Part shown: positions 1 to 13,000 of the stretch, one piece after another
Layout: every line of letters starts with the position of its first letter
How positions within the stretch are numbered: position 1 is the stretch's first letter
Assembly (NCBI GenBank): GCA_030278955.1
Contig: JAOANR010000006.1
Coordinates: forward strand, 13,737,974 to 13,801,973
Direction of reading: 5' to 3'
DNA length: 64,000 bases
From: Hygrophila difformis
Taxonomy: Eukaryota > Streptophyta > Magnoliopsida > Lamiales > Acanthaceae
The notes under the pieces: generated by a model
The model's input: the letters and a program-made list of their open reading frames with translations, nothing else
Database searches by the model: none
What the model was told of the DNA's origin: nothing
Made by a program: the position numbers and the translations under genes

Positions 1-826
1 TAATTGTGATTTGCATCTTCAGTGCACTTTGCTCTTGTCCTCCTTCTCCTCTCCTCCTCCCACAGCTATCATGAGAAAATTTCTCTCCTAAAAAACCAAT
101 CAACATAAAATTCTGAACATTGTTACTCAGTCTTTATATAAAAACTACTATAGTATTGTTATCATGAAAATTTAAATTTAGGGTCAATTCATATGAAGGG
201 GAAGGCTTTAGTAAGGAAGGAGAAGCATGATTTGAAGAAGGAATCCTATTTTTTGCCAAGTAGGGGTTGCTCGATAGGAGAAGGTTGTGCAGATTTGAAT
301 TGGGAGGGTATTCGTTTTGGACAGTTTCTTCGTGTATTTTTTTTTATTTAAATTATTTTTTTTCAATAAATAGGAGAAGCATAATAGGCTTAAGGCACTC
401 ATTGATCATCAAACAATTCTACAAGCTTCATTGTGAGTCTGCTCTGCTGTGGTTTAGAACTTTAGATTAGTTGTAGTTTGTAGAATTTTTTCATCATTAA
501 GAATTTCAGTAAAATTCCACATTTATTTAAAATACAAAATCATAGCAATTACTATAACTCCTATTTGGAAGGACAAGTAAATAAAGTGTCAGAATACAAA
601 ATTTGATCTCAACAGGTATAATAATAAATTTCAATCTAATTAGGAATACCAGTCACCCATTTCAGAAACGTTGGAGTATGGGAAATTGAGAAATGATTTT
701 GTTAGAAATCACAGTATTGTATTGCATGATTAAGCCAATGCTGGAACTCTGTACTGTCACTTTGTTTGTGGTTGGATTTACTCGAAGTAGTTATGTGCTT
801 AAAGTATCAAACTTATCTTTGCAAAG
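1..826. other. AT-rich stretch, probable intron or left flank of the EH-domain gene
   Basis: No open frame with recognisable protein content, RNA gene or repeat was seen here. The stretch ends at a weak acceptor (ttgcaaag) before the first recognisable exon at 827, so it is most simply an intron of the EH-domain gene. Confidence 0.35.
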
Positions 827-2185
827 GTTGGCATCCTGGAATCCCAGAAGTGGCAGCAATATGGGATGAAGAGTGGGACAAGTTTGATGATGCAGGTTTG
901 TCATCTCTTACTCTCTAGGCGATCCTTAACTACACGGTGCCATAGTTGTTGAGCATACTATATAGTCAACCGAGCCATCTTCAAACTTTTGATAGCCCCA
1001 GCCTTCGCTATTTTTCAGGGTTTTCTTTTGATGTTGCTCTCCCAGAAAGTGGAAAATCTGAATCTGGTCGGAGAGAAGATTCTCCCCCAACTCGTAGCTT
1101 GTCCCCTGAGTCAGTGTTAAATGTTGCCACATCTGAGGAACTCTTTGGTGAAGGAAATAAGGCATTTCATGCAGAATCTATGCAAATCACAGATGAGCCA
1201 AAGAGCCCTCAAGATAGTCCATGGATACAAACATCTGCGAGTCCTCGAGAACATCCAGGGAATCATTTCAGGAAAAGCTCTGGAGATTCTGAAACTCGAA
1301 GGTTTGGTGTCTATTAACTTACATTGCTTTGGCTGTTCTAGTTCTATTCTTTCAAACTTACTGTCCAACTCTAATGTGCCATCTCTTATGTTTGTCCTTT
1401 GGTTGCTTTGCAGAAGCTTTGACGAAGAAGCTTGGGGTAATTTTGGCAACAACGATGATATTGATTCAGTCTGGGGCTTCAACACTAAGGCAAGTGCTTC
1501 TGCCAAATGCATTTTTTATCCTTATGAGATAAATACGTCGACCAAACCTGTTTCTTTCGTGGGCAAATACTTTGCTACCTACGTTGAACTGTTTTGTCTT
1601 TTCATCTCCCGTAAACTTTAGGATCTCTGTGTGTAGCACTTGCTGTTATATATTATTTGTTGCATTATAATAACACTCACCGCCATTTCTCCGTCCAAAT
1701 CCAATTTTTACTCCTTTTCCTCCTGACTATACTTGCACAAGCCACATGTTAGTATTACTGAACACCCTGCATCTCCATTATTTTACTTTCAGGACTCAGA
1801 TCATGGAAATCATGAAGAGAAATATTTCTTCGGGTCTAGTGACTTCAATGCAAGTCCAAAAAGAAGTGAAAGTCCTCTTGCAGAAAGCACATTCTCAAAG
1901 AATAACTTTTTTACATATGAGGATTCTGTTCCTGGAACTCCTTCCAATGCTGGGAATTCTCCAAGATACAGTGATGTCTCGAGAGATCCAGTTTTTGACA
2001 GTTTCCGACACGATTCCTTCAGTATGCACGACCATGTCCCTTCATCAGATCAAGGGAACCTCACAAGGTTTGACTCCATGAGCAGCACAATGGGATTCGA
2101 TCACAGCAGCAACTTTTCATTTGACGACTCTGATCCTTTTGGTTCGAGTGTTCCATTTAAAGCCTCCACAGGAACTCCTGGATGA
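827..2185 (+). CDS. EH-domain (Pan1/EPS15-like) endocytic protein, 3' end only
   Basis: Four exons can be chained in one frame: 827-895, 1019-1301, 1414-1489 and 1793-2185. The first encodes a tryptophan- and acid-rich piece (GWHPGIPE then WDEEWDKFDD). This is followed by a long Ser/Pro/Asp-rich tail with repeated DSVPGTP, RFDSM and FDDSDPFGSS motifs. That is the C-terminal character of plant EH-domain, EF-hand containing proteins (AtEH1/Pan1 type), which work with the TPLATE complex in clathrin-mediated endocytosis. The EH domains themselves would lie left of the window. The intron after 1489 begins GCAAGT, a GC-AG intron with otherwise ideal consensus. The stop at 2183-2185 comes just before codons for SSEK, where homologues end in SSENWNAF-like residues, so a few terminal residues may be lost. 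I see no exon in 1-826. This is either a long intron or a sign that the copy is degraded. Confidence 0.6.
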
Positions 2186-4692
2186 AGTTCTGAAAAGCTT
2201 GGTTGCTAGCTGAAGAACGAGTTCTCGTAAACTTCCACGAACAACAGAATCAGGGCTATATATACTGGTGTTTGAGGATGTAGAAGACACGAGGGAAACT
2301 TTGCGGTGTACTCTCGACACAAAGATAGAAGAAACACAGTTTATAAATTGGCACATTCTTTAGTTTTACTAGCACGCACAGGCACAGAGTGCTGAGTTCA
2401 CTTCGACACTTGAAAGAAACAAAATTATTATATTCTTGTTCTAGTTGCCTTCAATTTTCTGTGTGAATTGGGTCGAAAAACTCTTCCATTTGTGTTGTAA
2501 CTGAGAACAAAAATTCACTTGTAATTCTTTTGCAGTCAATTTTTTATGTCAGTGCGATTGATTATTCATTTCTCATAATTCATCGTCCGTGTTGGCTTTG
2601 TTTTAAGTACAGCTTGTTTTGGAGTCATTGGCATATTTATCAAATTTCAGACACCCATAATCTACTTCTTTGTTGCAAGAAATCATACCATCACAGTTTT
2701 ATTCGGTACATTTCAAAGGAAACTCTTTCAAATTTATGGCAAAAACTTTCAAATCAACAAACAGATGAAACTAAGAAGCATATACGCCATGTTTGGTTCT
2801 TTTGGGCAATAATAAGAAATTTTTACACTAGTATAAATACAGTTTTCACTTTCCACACAATTTTGCACTAGTATAAATACAATAATAAAAGTTCAATCAT
2901 TTCGATATTTAACTTCAAATATAATTTTTTACATATTCGCAGTACCTTATCAGTTATCACATACACCCTACTGTTCCTCTACACCACCACATTATCCATC
3001 ATTACATAATCCTACCTATAAACAGTTAGAACACAAAATTAAATATTTACCTTTATATTCTCATTTTTTTTCCTCTTAGACACACTACTTCACAAAAGCC
3101 AAAACAAAAACATTCCCTAAAATACATCCAAAAACTCCCATAATATTTGAATCACCTAGAACTTAATCTCTTGGGTTCAACTTTTTGCAAATCGAGATAA
3201 TTGAACCCCACACTCCTTTCCCCTACGACATGTGATCCAGCTTTTCTTTAAATAACCTTTCTTGCCAATAATTAATAGTATAAAGTCTGCCCCTGTCAAG
3301 AGGTGAAAACAAAAGCAAGTAAATTCCTTTATGTTTTGGACATAGGCAACTGAAGACTGTATATTCAATAAACGTTTTGTGTCTTCTATCCACTTCAGTG
3401 TACGAAACCTATATCTACTGCGCAACACAACTTACAAAATCATTTGAATATGTAATTTCATGAAAACCATGCATTACATTGTTGGCAGTGAATGCTGAAA
3501 ATAGCAAAATACTTACTAATCTTGATGAGAAGAATGATATGTTAGTCATCTCTCCTTGTAAATCTAGGCACAACAGTGGCACTTGAGATGGTCAGACAAG
3601 CAGGGAATCAACAGACACAGACCAATTCATAGGGGATTCACTACCTCAAGTGGAACGAATTGATTGATTACAGGCTGGAATGCATTTATCCAACTAGGAG
3701 TCCAGGACAGAACTTGTGAATTTGTCATATATCAGGGAAAAAGATAGAGATGAGTGGATGTGAATAGGCAGGTATGTTCACTTTTAAAAGGGAAATGCTC
3801 ACAAACTGCATTAGGAAAATCCTGGCCGGGAGAGGGGCTCTATGATAATATGTTAACTTCACGTAGATCACTGGATCTTCGAAAGACTCATGTCCAATCC
3901 AACTACAAAACCAATTTATGCAATAAAAATGACAAAAGTTGAGAATTCAACAAAAGAATATGAGAATTCTCATTCTTTTTTCTTGGGAGGTAGGGGATGC
4001 ACCAAAGCTGAAAATCAGGATGCCACTACAAATTAAAATCCGCTGGCCTTGGATGAGCTTTTCTAGATTGCATTTCAAGCTCATACATGATTGAAATCAA
4101 GGAGATAGATAGGTGTAATTTTCCAAGGAATGTGTTGTCAAATATAAGTAACATTGAAACAGATGAATTTCAAATTTCAAACGAAATTTCATGCTGAAGC
4201 AACAAGACCAGAGAAATGACGAGGGAAGAGGAAGCTTTAACTACTTGCCTGATTTTGCCTGATCTTTGATGTTTTGAACCTTGCTATATTTCCTTCCTAA
4301 AAAGGATTGACGAGCTTTGGCTTCCCGAGAATACCTATCCAGGTCCAAATGTATGTAAGAACACAGAAATTACATATAAAGTTGAACACCACTTCATGCT
4401 CATTTACAGCTGTGCACTGGTTGTTAGAAGAGAACCATGTATAGAAGGTGCTGATTTTCAAGGGAAAAACCCAACAATTAATGCAATAATACAACTACTA
4501 CCTCAATCCCTGAAACTTTGAGTGCTTGGTGAGAAGTAGAAGAATGATGGCCACTTTCTAATCACGCCTCAAGAAGAGAACTGCATATAATTGGGAAATT
4601 TGATTATGTTTGAGGTGCTGCAAGGACATGAATAGAGCAGAACAAATAAAATGAAGCATTTAATTGAGATAGATAAAGAACATGAGACATGC
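2186..4692. other. Intergenic, 3' flanks of two converging genes
   Basis: AT-rich DNA between the convergent EH-domain and PPR genes. It presumably holds both 3' UTRs. No coding segment, RNA gene or clear terminal-repeat element was recognised. A stretch near 2790-3120 has weakly similar ends (TGTTTGGTT on the left, its rough complement on the right) but no convincing target duplication. Confidence 0.4.
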
Positions 4693-7600
4693 TTAAGTTA
4701 CCAGTTTCCTGCTGTTTTTGAGATCCAACTTTTTCTTCAACACAGCCTTGGCCAAATTTGGTTTGCCTTCTCTATTTAGTCCGTAGATGACCTCCCGAAA
4801 GTTAATTGTACTGGGAATAATGCCATCACGCAGCATCTCTGAAATGAGCCTGAAAGCTTCTTCAGACTTGCCCACTCTACTAAGGCAATGTATGAACATA
4901 GAATAAGTCTTAAAATCAGGTGGCGGGCCATTCTCTTTCAGGTGATGGAAAATACTCCAAGCATCACTAGCCTGCGCCAATCTAACATATCCACAAATGA
5001 GAGCTGAATAAGTAACTATGCTTGGCTGACAACCCCGTTCTTTCATTTCCTCAAAAGTTTCAAGAGCTCTATTTAACTTCTTCTCCTTAAGAAAGTGAAT
5101 TATTAAAGCTGTGTATGCATGAACTGTCGGATCAATTCCCATCTGTTTCATGTATTTCATCTTTTCCAGTGCCTCTTCTAGTCGCCCCTTTCGTAACAAG
5201 CCATGAATCAAACTACCATATGTATACTGGTCTAGGATATTCCTTTCGGAACCAATTTCATCCATCAAGGCTAAAGCATCCTCCAACTTTCCTGCTCGAC
5301 AAAGGGCCCTAAAGTATAAGGAGTAGGATAATGGGTTTGAGAAACCATATTTATGTAATGACACAATACAGCTTTTTGCATCTGACAGTTTATTAACTTC
5401 ACATAAACAGCCAACATAAGTTTCAATCAATTCTTTATCAGGCACAAACCCTGCTCGAATCATTTCACGATACATTTGGATTGCTCCATCAACTTTCCTA
5501 CCTTTCTTCCCACAAAAAGAAGTGATCAAAGACTTATAAGTGCTTTTAGATGGTTTGCAACCACTTCGTTTCATCTCTCTGAAATTCATCAAAGCAATAT
5601 CAGTAAGCCCAGTTCGACCATACTGCTGTATCATGATTGTCCATGAATCAGATGTGATTGAGAAACCTCTTCTTCTCATCTCAAAGAATAGGCATCTCAT
5701 TTCTTTGAAGTTTTTCCCTTGACCAGCAATTTTCATGGCCATATGATATGCTTTCTCGTTGTGCTGATAACCTGTTTGTTTCGCAACCCATGAGAAAAAC
5801 TTCAAGGCAGTTCCTATATTAGGGCCACTATTCTGCAAAATTCCTGCCACAAGTTCTGGTGTAAACTGCAATTCAAGTTTCTCCAGCTTCTCTTGGATAA
5901 TGTACCAATCAGTTGAGGATGATAAGATCTTGCAAACTCCTTGTATATCAACATCATCAACAGATTCACGAAATCCATCAGGCCACATTTCTTGTGAAAT
6001 TTGATTTTGTTTTGATTCTCTTATGAGTTCCACTTGATTTGCTTTATCAGAATTGAGTTCCTCTTTACCTCTTGGATAAGAGGTAAACCCACTCTGTATT
6101 TCCATTATAGCCTTCATCTTCTTCAGTTCTCCTTTCTTTTTCAGGAATGTTGATACCTCCCTAAAGACATCATCAGGAATACTTTCGCAAACTTGAATCT
6201 CATTCAAAACCTTGACAATCTCTTCTGTTTTGGAAGCTTTACAAAGTTCCTTTATGAAAATTGTAAATGATTTATGAGTTGGCTTAATTCCTTCATCATA
6301 CATACTCTTAAACACCCTATATGCATCAGAAAGGCAATTTTGCTGAACATAAGCCACAGGCAACTGCAGTTATTGCCACACTATCTAATTGAATCCCCTC
6401 ATCAAGCATCTCATTGTACAGCTCCAAGCCTTTCTGGAATTCATTTTTCCCAAAAAGATGTTGCATCAAGTTAGTGTAGGTAGAGACTGAAACATTCCCT
6501 AATGTTTTAGCAACTCGGAAAAGATTGAATGCCTCTGACACTTCATTTCTTTTCAAATATGCACTTATGAGAATTCCATAAATATTTGGATTAAACTCAT
6601 TTCTTCTCTTCATAATTTCAAGTATTTCCATTGCATCTGTAATTCTATCTTTGCTACAGAGCCCTTTCACCAATGTTTCAAGAATTTCAGTCTCAAGCAT
6701 GATGTTCTTATTCTTCATGTCACGAATTAATTCTAAGGATTCTTTTATTCTCCCTGCGATGCAGAAACTCTTAAGCATCAGACCATAAACATGAGGTTCA
6801 GGAATCTCCAAAAGCCTTACCATGTTTTCACCAACCAAATGAACAGCAGCAGCATCCTCTGACAATGCGACACGCTTGAGCAGTTGTTTATATATGCTTA
6901 GGTCCAATGTCACTTCATTATGCACCATTTCCTTGTAGAACTCAAATGCCAAGTTAGCTTTTCCAGCATTGCACAGCGCACGCAACAATGTTCTGTATGC
7001 AATTGCATCAGGTTCAACGCCAGCTCTCTTCATTTCCTCAAACACCAACAACATTTTCCCGATCAGCTTCATCTCCCCATAGTGTGACACAAGAATTGTC
7101 CATGTCTTCGCATTCCATTCGCACGAATTTTTCTTCATTTCCTCGGATAATTTCTCAATCAAACCGGTATCTTTGGCTTCTGTAGCTATTCTCAACATTG
7201 TGTTAAAGGTGTTGGTTGTGTGCTGAAACCCTCCACCAAATTTCACCCAATTGAAAAACCTCAAAGCCAAATGAGGAACTTTGAAACACCTCTTCAGTAC
7301 CTTCTCAACCACGTCCTCATTGTAGTTTAGATCAGCAGCATTCTTCAGCCTTTCCTCCATCAAAATTGCGACATTGTCTTCACTCCTGACAATCTCAGTC
7401 ACCTTACGAACTACTTCATTAACATCTTTCATTTCAATCACATCCAAAATCCCTTCTCCGTGACTATCCTTACCCTCTCTTTTCTCCTCGGCATTTTCAC
7501 AAACACCTTGCTCCTGAAACGAGGGCGATTCCACACCCCTCGACTGCGTTTGTTTGGGCACCGAAAACCCATCCGATGCATTCCTAGCCACCTCAATAAC

Positions 7601-7834
7601 TTCCTCAGTTCCTAATATGCCAAGGATTTCATTGAAGAGAGGGCCAAGACCTTTTATTTCTCCGGGGTTTTCCAAGCCAGAAGCTTCATCAACATTTTGC
7701 GAATTTTGCACTAATCTTCGCGACAAAAACGAGAACCCAACAAATTGAACAACCCTCGGCGACAGAAAACAAGAATTAATCAGACTGGTGCAAGATTTTG
7801 AATCCAAAACTGCAATTCTGAACAAGTGCTTCAT
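4693..7834 (-). pseudogene. P-class pentatricopeptide repeat protein, frameshifted (or single-base assembly error)
   Basis: Two long frames abut and together encode about 1,045 residues of P-class PPR repeats of roughly 35 residues, with typical helices such as VVTYSALICGY and PDFKTYSMFIHCL. The first half runs from an ATG at 7834 to a TGA just past the junction. The second continues from about 6353 to 4693. Each half opens with a leucine-rich entry helix ending in ALRFFNWV or ALKFFSWV, so the protein is two PPR arrays in tandem. Overall shape resembles Arabidopsis At5g06400. The basic N-terminus (MKHLFRIAVLDSK) suggests mitochondrial import and a role in organellar RNA processing. One extra base at 6351-6352 (AA on plus, TT on the coding strand) separates the frames. 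Removing it would join AVACG directly to YVQQNCLSDAY with no other damage. I read this as a very recent frameshift or a sequence error in a real gene. Confidence 0.75.
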
Positions 7835-8552
7835 TGCAGGCTGACGCAAATTGGTTTTCAATTTTCAGTTTCTAAGCCACCGAGTTAAAAAAAGCGTGTT
7901 CGTCCCATTTTGCTCTCCAAATAAAAAGTGGTGTTACCAAAATACCCGTAATATTTAATTTTGAAGTTAGTGCCTAATTTTTATTAAAAAAAAAGGTTTA
8001 GTATGAATGCTCTGTTCTTCACATAGTTTTGTTTTTAGTACCTTCGGATTTTATATTATATTCTGTTTTTTACACTAGCTTTTAAAGATTTTAACTGTGA
8101 ATTGCAGCCTCAAAAAACTTTATAATCATAAGCTACCCTGAGTAGTTTTTTAGAGCTTTAAGCTGCTTTCCAAGTGAATTAATTTTTCTCCCAAATTTAC
8201 AATATATGATAGCTACATCTATTTCTATTGCAAAAACTGATCGATACAATTCCTAAAACTTTCAATAGATACAACTCACAAACTCGACAATAAAGATTTT
8301 ATATAATTTGGGTGTAATTTAACTAATAAATTCTCTTATTTTATGCCACACTGAAAACAAAAATCTCATTTTCAAAACAAAATTTCAGGCCAAAGGGCAA
8401 TCCTCTATTGCATTTGCAGATTTGCATTGAACATTTCATTTATTCGAATGAGAAAACTTTAAAGGAAATTTCTTACCTCTTACCCACTACATTTGTGATT
8501 TGTTCATTACTCTCAATAGTATTTTGATGGGAAATTTGGGTTTCCATTTGAG
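7835..8552. other. Intergenic, 5' flank of PPR gene
   Basis: AT-rich DNA containing the presumed promoter of the minus-strand PPR gene. No distinctive regulatory site, repeat or additional gene was seen. It ends at the TTAGA target site (8553-8557) of the copia element. Confidence 0.4.
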
Positions 8553-8557
8553 TTAGA

Positions 8558-9477
8558 TGTAAGAAATGGACGGAGGCACCAATACAGGAAGCGTCGAGTC
8601 GAGTTTGGAACTCTTCCTGCAAGACGTTTATGCCCCGGTAGTGCTCCGGCAGTGGCAGAACGTCCCCAAAGGTAAAACGACGAACGTCTCGACGTAGCAG
8701 CACCGCAAACGTCGACGACCGGCGAACAGAACAACAAGAGAAGAGGGAGTCGGGAGGAGAGAATGTATGCAGAGAAGAAGATGCAGAAAGCTGTTTATTC
8801 TTCCCCAAGGCTGGAGCTGCCATTTATAGGCGTTGGACGAGACGAAACCGCCGACAGCCATTGATGGGGCGGTTTCAGCTGGATTTTCAACAGCTGAATT
8901 CAAATGGTTTCAACAACTCGTGACGGGTGTTGAAATCAGAGTGGGCTTCAACGACTGGGCTTGGCGCATGGGCTTGACAAATAAACTTTGTCTAAAAAAT
9001 TAGACATGCCCAAAGCCCACCCAAAGCCCAATTACCAAGATCCAAGATCCAAGTCCAAGTCCAAGTCCACGGGCGCGGGCGCGGGCGACGGCGACGGCGC
9101 GGCTCGGCTCGGGACGGGACGGGACGGGACGGGCGCGCGCGTGTGGGCTTCCCCCACACTTGATCAATCTGTATTAGTTTAATTGTTTCTAACACGCAGA
9201 ACAATATAAACTAATTTAACTCCCACTGCTTAAGCGATGTGGGATGCGCCTCTTTAACCTACCCTTTAACAACCATTTAAATACAAGCGTTTCAACTAGC
9301 CGCATTCAATGACCCATTTCGACCACTTATTTCTCACTCACCCGACAACGGTTTTGAGAAAATAAATGCACTACGACAATCTACGCGAAACGTAGAATTC
9401 GTATACGCTATTTAATTAATCCAAATTAAATATCGTCTTTACGCAAAAAGGAGCTCAAAACCCCCTTTTTTTCAACA
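8558..9477 (-). repeat. 3' LTR of copia element
   Basis: A 920-bp LTR, nearly identical to 14484-15360. Around 9040-9145 it carries expanded short tandem units (AAGTCC, GGGCGC, GGCGAC, CGGGA) that are longer than in the other LTR. The terminal dinucleotides are TG and CA in element orientation. Confidence 0.93.
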
Positions 9478-9490
9478 ATCCCCCACATGA
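9478..9490 (-). promoter_or_regulatory. Polypurine tract of copia element
   Basis: In element orientation the 3' LTR is directly preceded by GTGGGGGAT, the purine run expected to prime plus-strand DNA synthesis. Position and composition match the usual copia arrangement. Confidence 0.7.
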
Positions 9491-10038
9491 GTGGAAATAA
9501 CAGCAGCAGTGAATGCAATGCAGATGCAAATGCCCCGACTCCTTCTTAAAGAAAGGTTACTGCACGGGTTTAAGTAGTTTTTGGCTTTGAACTTAAACCA
9601 TATCAATATTATCGAGTATACAGGCGGCGTAGTGATTTTACTCTTGAACTATCCCCCACAACGTATACTAGTCCAATAATAAAGAATCAGTAACTTTTCA
9701 GACTCTTTGTCCGTTCTCACGTTTGGTTCCATTCCAGGCCATGGAAACCCCCTTTGGATTCATAAGTCTCTACTGAAGCGGCCACACTTCTACTTATATA
9801 GGTGATTCAAACAAGTATCCTGTCATACTTATATGAACACACAGTTCCAGAATCATTAAGAGTCATTAAACTCAACCTCTACCACAGACAGGCATCAAAC
9901 ACTTTATCATTGCTTCTGAGGGAAAGGATGAAGATTATTCTTCAAAAGTGTTTTCACATTTGAAATCATACATCTTAGTTGTCCCTTTGAACCAAGTTTG
10001 TGGGATCTCCACGCATCATGGTTGGGTTATCAATGTAG

Positions 10039-13000
10039 TCATTCTTTAGGTGTGGGTTTTAACCCCATTCCCTCTCGCAATTTGCAAAATTGATCTCTGT
10101 TGATAGCTTTTGTTAACGGATCCGCTAGGTTATCTCCAGACTTCACATAAGTTAGAGAAATCACCCCACTAGAGATCAATTGCTTAACGGTATGATGTCG
10201 ACGACGGATATGTCTCGACTTACCATTATACATCTCATTTTGTGCCCTGCCAATAGCTGCTTGACTATCACAGTGTATCATTACTGTTGGCACAGGTTTC
10301 TTCCAACATGGAATTTCCTATAGGAAATTTCGAAGCCATTCGGCTTCTTCACCAGCTTTATCTAAAGCTATGAATTCAGATTCCATGGTGGATCGGGCTA
10401 TACACGTTTGTTTTTGTGACTTCCAAGACACAACCCCTCCCGCAATCATGAATACATAACCACTGGTGGATAATGAATCACTTTTCTCTGTTATCCAATC
10501 GGCATCAGAGTACCCTTCAAGAACAGGAGGATATCTCGTGTAATGTAACCCCAACTCTTGAGTATATCTCAGATATCTCAAGACTCTCATAATAGCCTTC
10601 CAATGCTCACGACTTGGATTGCTAGTATATCTACTCAATTTGTTAACCGAATATGCAAGATCCGGGCGAGTACAATTAGTCAAGTACATTAGACTACCAA
10701 TGATTCTTGCATACTCTTCTTGAGCAACAGATTCACCTCTGTTTACTTTGAACTTTTCACAGGGATCCATAGGCGTCTTTGCCGGACGACTATCATAAGC
10801 GTTGAATTTACTTAACACTTTCTCAATGTAATGAGACTGAGAAAGAACAATCCCTTCAGGATGTCTTATGATTTTTATCCCTAATATGACATCGGCTACA
10901 CCCATGTCTTTCATGTCAAAATTCCTTTTTAACATGTTCTTGGTCTGATTAATCATATTCAAGTCACTACCCATGATCAACATGTCATCTACATACAAGC
11001 AAACTATAACAAAATTGTCTGTTATTCCCTTGTAGTAAACGCATTTATCATATTCATTGTACTTGAACCCGTTTGACAACATCACATTATCAAACTTCAA
11101 GTGCCACTGCTTAGGCGCTTGTTTCAGACCATACAGAGATTTAACCAGTTTGCAGACTTTATGCTCTTGTCCTTGAACAACAAAGCCTTCTGGTTGATTC
11201 ATATAAATCTCTTCATCTAGATCACCATTTAAGAATGCAGTCTTAACATCCATTTGATGTATCTCAAGATTGTAAAGTGCAGCAATCGAGAGAAACACTC
11301 GAATGGAGGTGATTCTAGACACCGGAGAATAAGTATCGAAATAATTATCTCCTTCCTTTTGTCTAAAGCCCTGAACTACAAGGCGAGCCTTGTATTTATC
11401 GATTGATCAATCGGCTTTATACTTTCTTTTAAGGACCCAACGACATCCTAAGGGTTTACAACCTTTCGGTAGATCAGTAAGAACCCAAGTGCGATTCTGC
11501 ATAATGGATTCTAACTCACTGTTTATGGCTTCTTGCCATAACGCAGCATCTGGTCGAGCCAGAGCTTCACTCACAGTTCTTGGCTCGTTATCTAACATAA
11601 AAGTGACGAAATCTGGACCAAAAGTTTTAGCGACTTTGGCCCTATGGCTACGACGAAGTTCAACTGGTTCAGGAGAAATACTTCCCTTGTCAGTTTGCTT
11701 CGGCTGATCAGAACTCGTAGCTTCATCAAACGTTCTTTTATTTGAACATTCCACTTTATCCTTGTAAGGATATATTTCTTCAAAAAACACAACGTTTCTT
11801 GATTCAATTATTGTTCCTTCACTTATACCAGATATTTCTGACTTATGTACCAGGAAACGATACGCGCTACTGTTGAGGGCATACCCTATAAAGATACAAT
11901 CAACTGTTTTGGGGTCGATTGTAACTTGTTTAGGAGGTGGCACCTCAACTTTAGCCAAACACCCCCACACTTTGAGGTATTTGAAAGAAGGTTTTCTACC
12001 TTTCCATAACTCGTAAGGTGTTACTTCCTTACCTTTGTGAGGTATTTTATTTAAAATATAATTAGCTGTTAAAACATCTTCCCCCCACAAGTTATGGGGT
12101 AACCCTGAACTAATCAACAAGGCATTCATCATATCCTTTAGCGTACGGTTCTTTCGTTCCGCAACACCATTGGACTGTGGTGAATATGGCGCTGTAGTTT
12201 GATGAATTATTCCGGATTCGGCACACAATTCAACAAATGGAGCAACATATTCTCCTCCTCGATCACTCCGAATAACCTTAATTCGGCTATTCAACTGAGT
12301 TTCAGCCTCAATCTTGAAGTTTTTAAAAGCTTCAATAGCTTCATCTTCGCTTCTCAACAAATAAAGATACCAATAACGAGTGCTATCATCAATAAAAGTA
12401 ATAAAATACTTTTTACCACCCCGAGTTTGCAAAGATCTAAAATCACATACATCAGTATGAATTAAATCCAGGGGTTTAGTATTTCTTTCAACACTTGGAA
12501 ATGGAGGTTTTGTCATTTTCGCTTCAACACAAATTTCACATTTGTTTTTATCGTTGAATTCCATTTCCTTAAGTAAATTTAAATTTACCAATCTCTTTAT
12601 AGCATTTTTATTTGCATGTCCAAGTCTATAATGCCATAAATTAAAACACTCAAGCAAGTAAGAAGAACCTTCAATTTTATTACCAGAAGCTTGCTCAACA
12701 ACTTGGCGTTTAGCCATTACATTAAACTTGAAAAGTCCATTGGTGAGATAGCCTCTACCAAGGAATTTTCCAAACTTAGTCATGATAAACTTATCAGACT
12801 CAAAAATAAGTTTGAAACCACTACTAACTAGCAGCGAACCAGAAACCAAATTCTTCCGGATATCAGGGACATGCAGCACATCCTTCAGAGTCAAGTTTTT
12901 GCCACTAGTCAGCCTCAGTATCACATTTCCAACGCCAACCACATCAGATGATGCTTGGTTTCCCATGTGCAGCTTTCTGCCTTCAACAGTCCGGTATGAA

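Noticed and set aside
2787..3120. Possible MITE with TGTTTGGTT-like ends
   Set aside because: The ends match poorly, no target duplication was found and no second copy occurs in the window.
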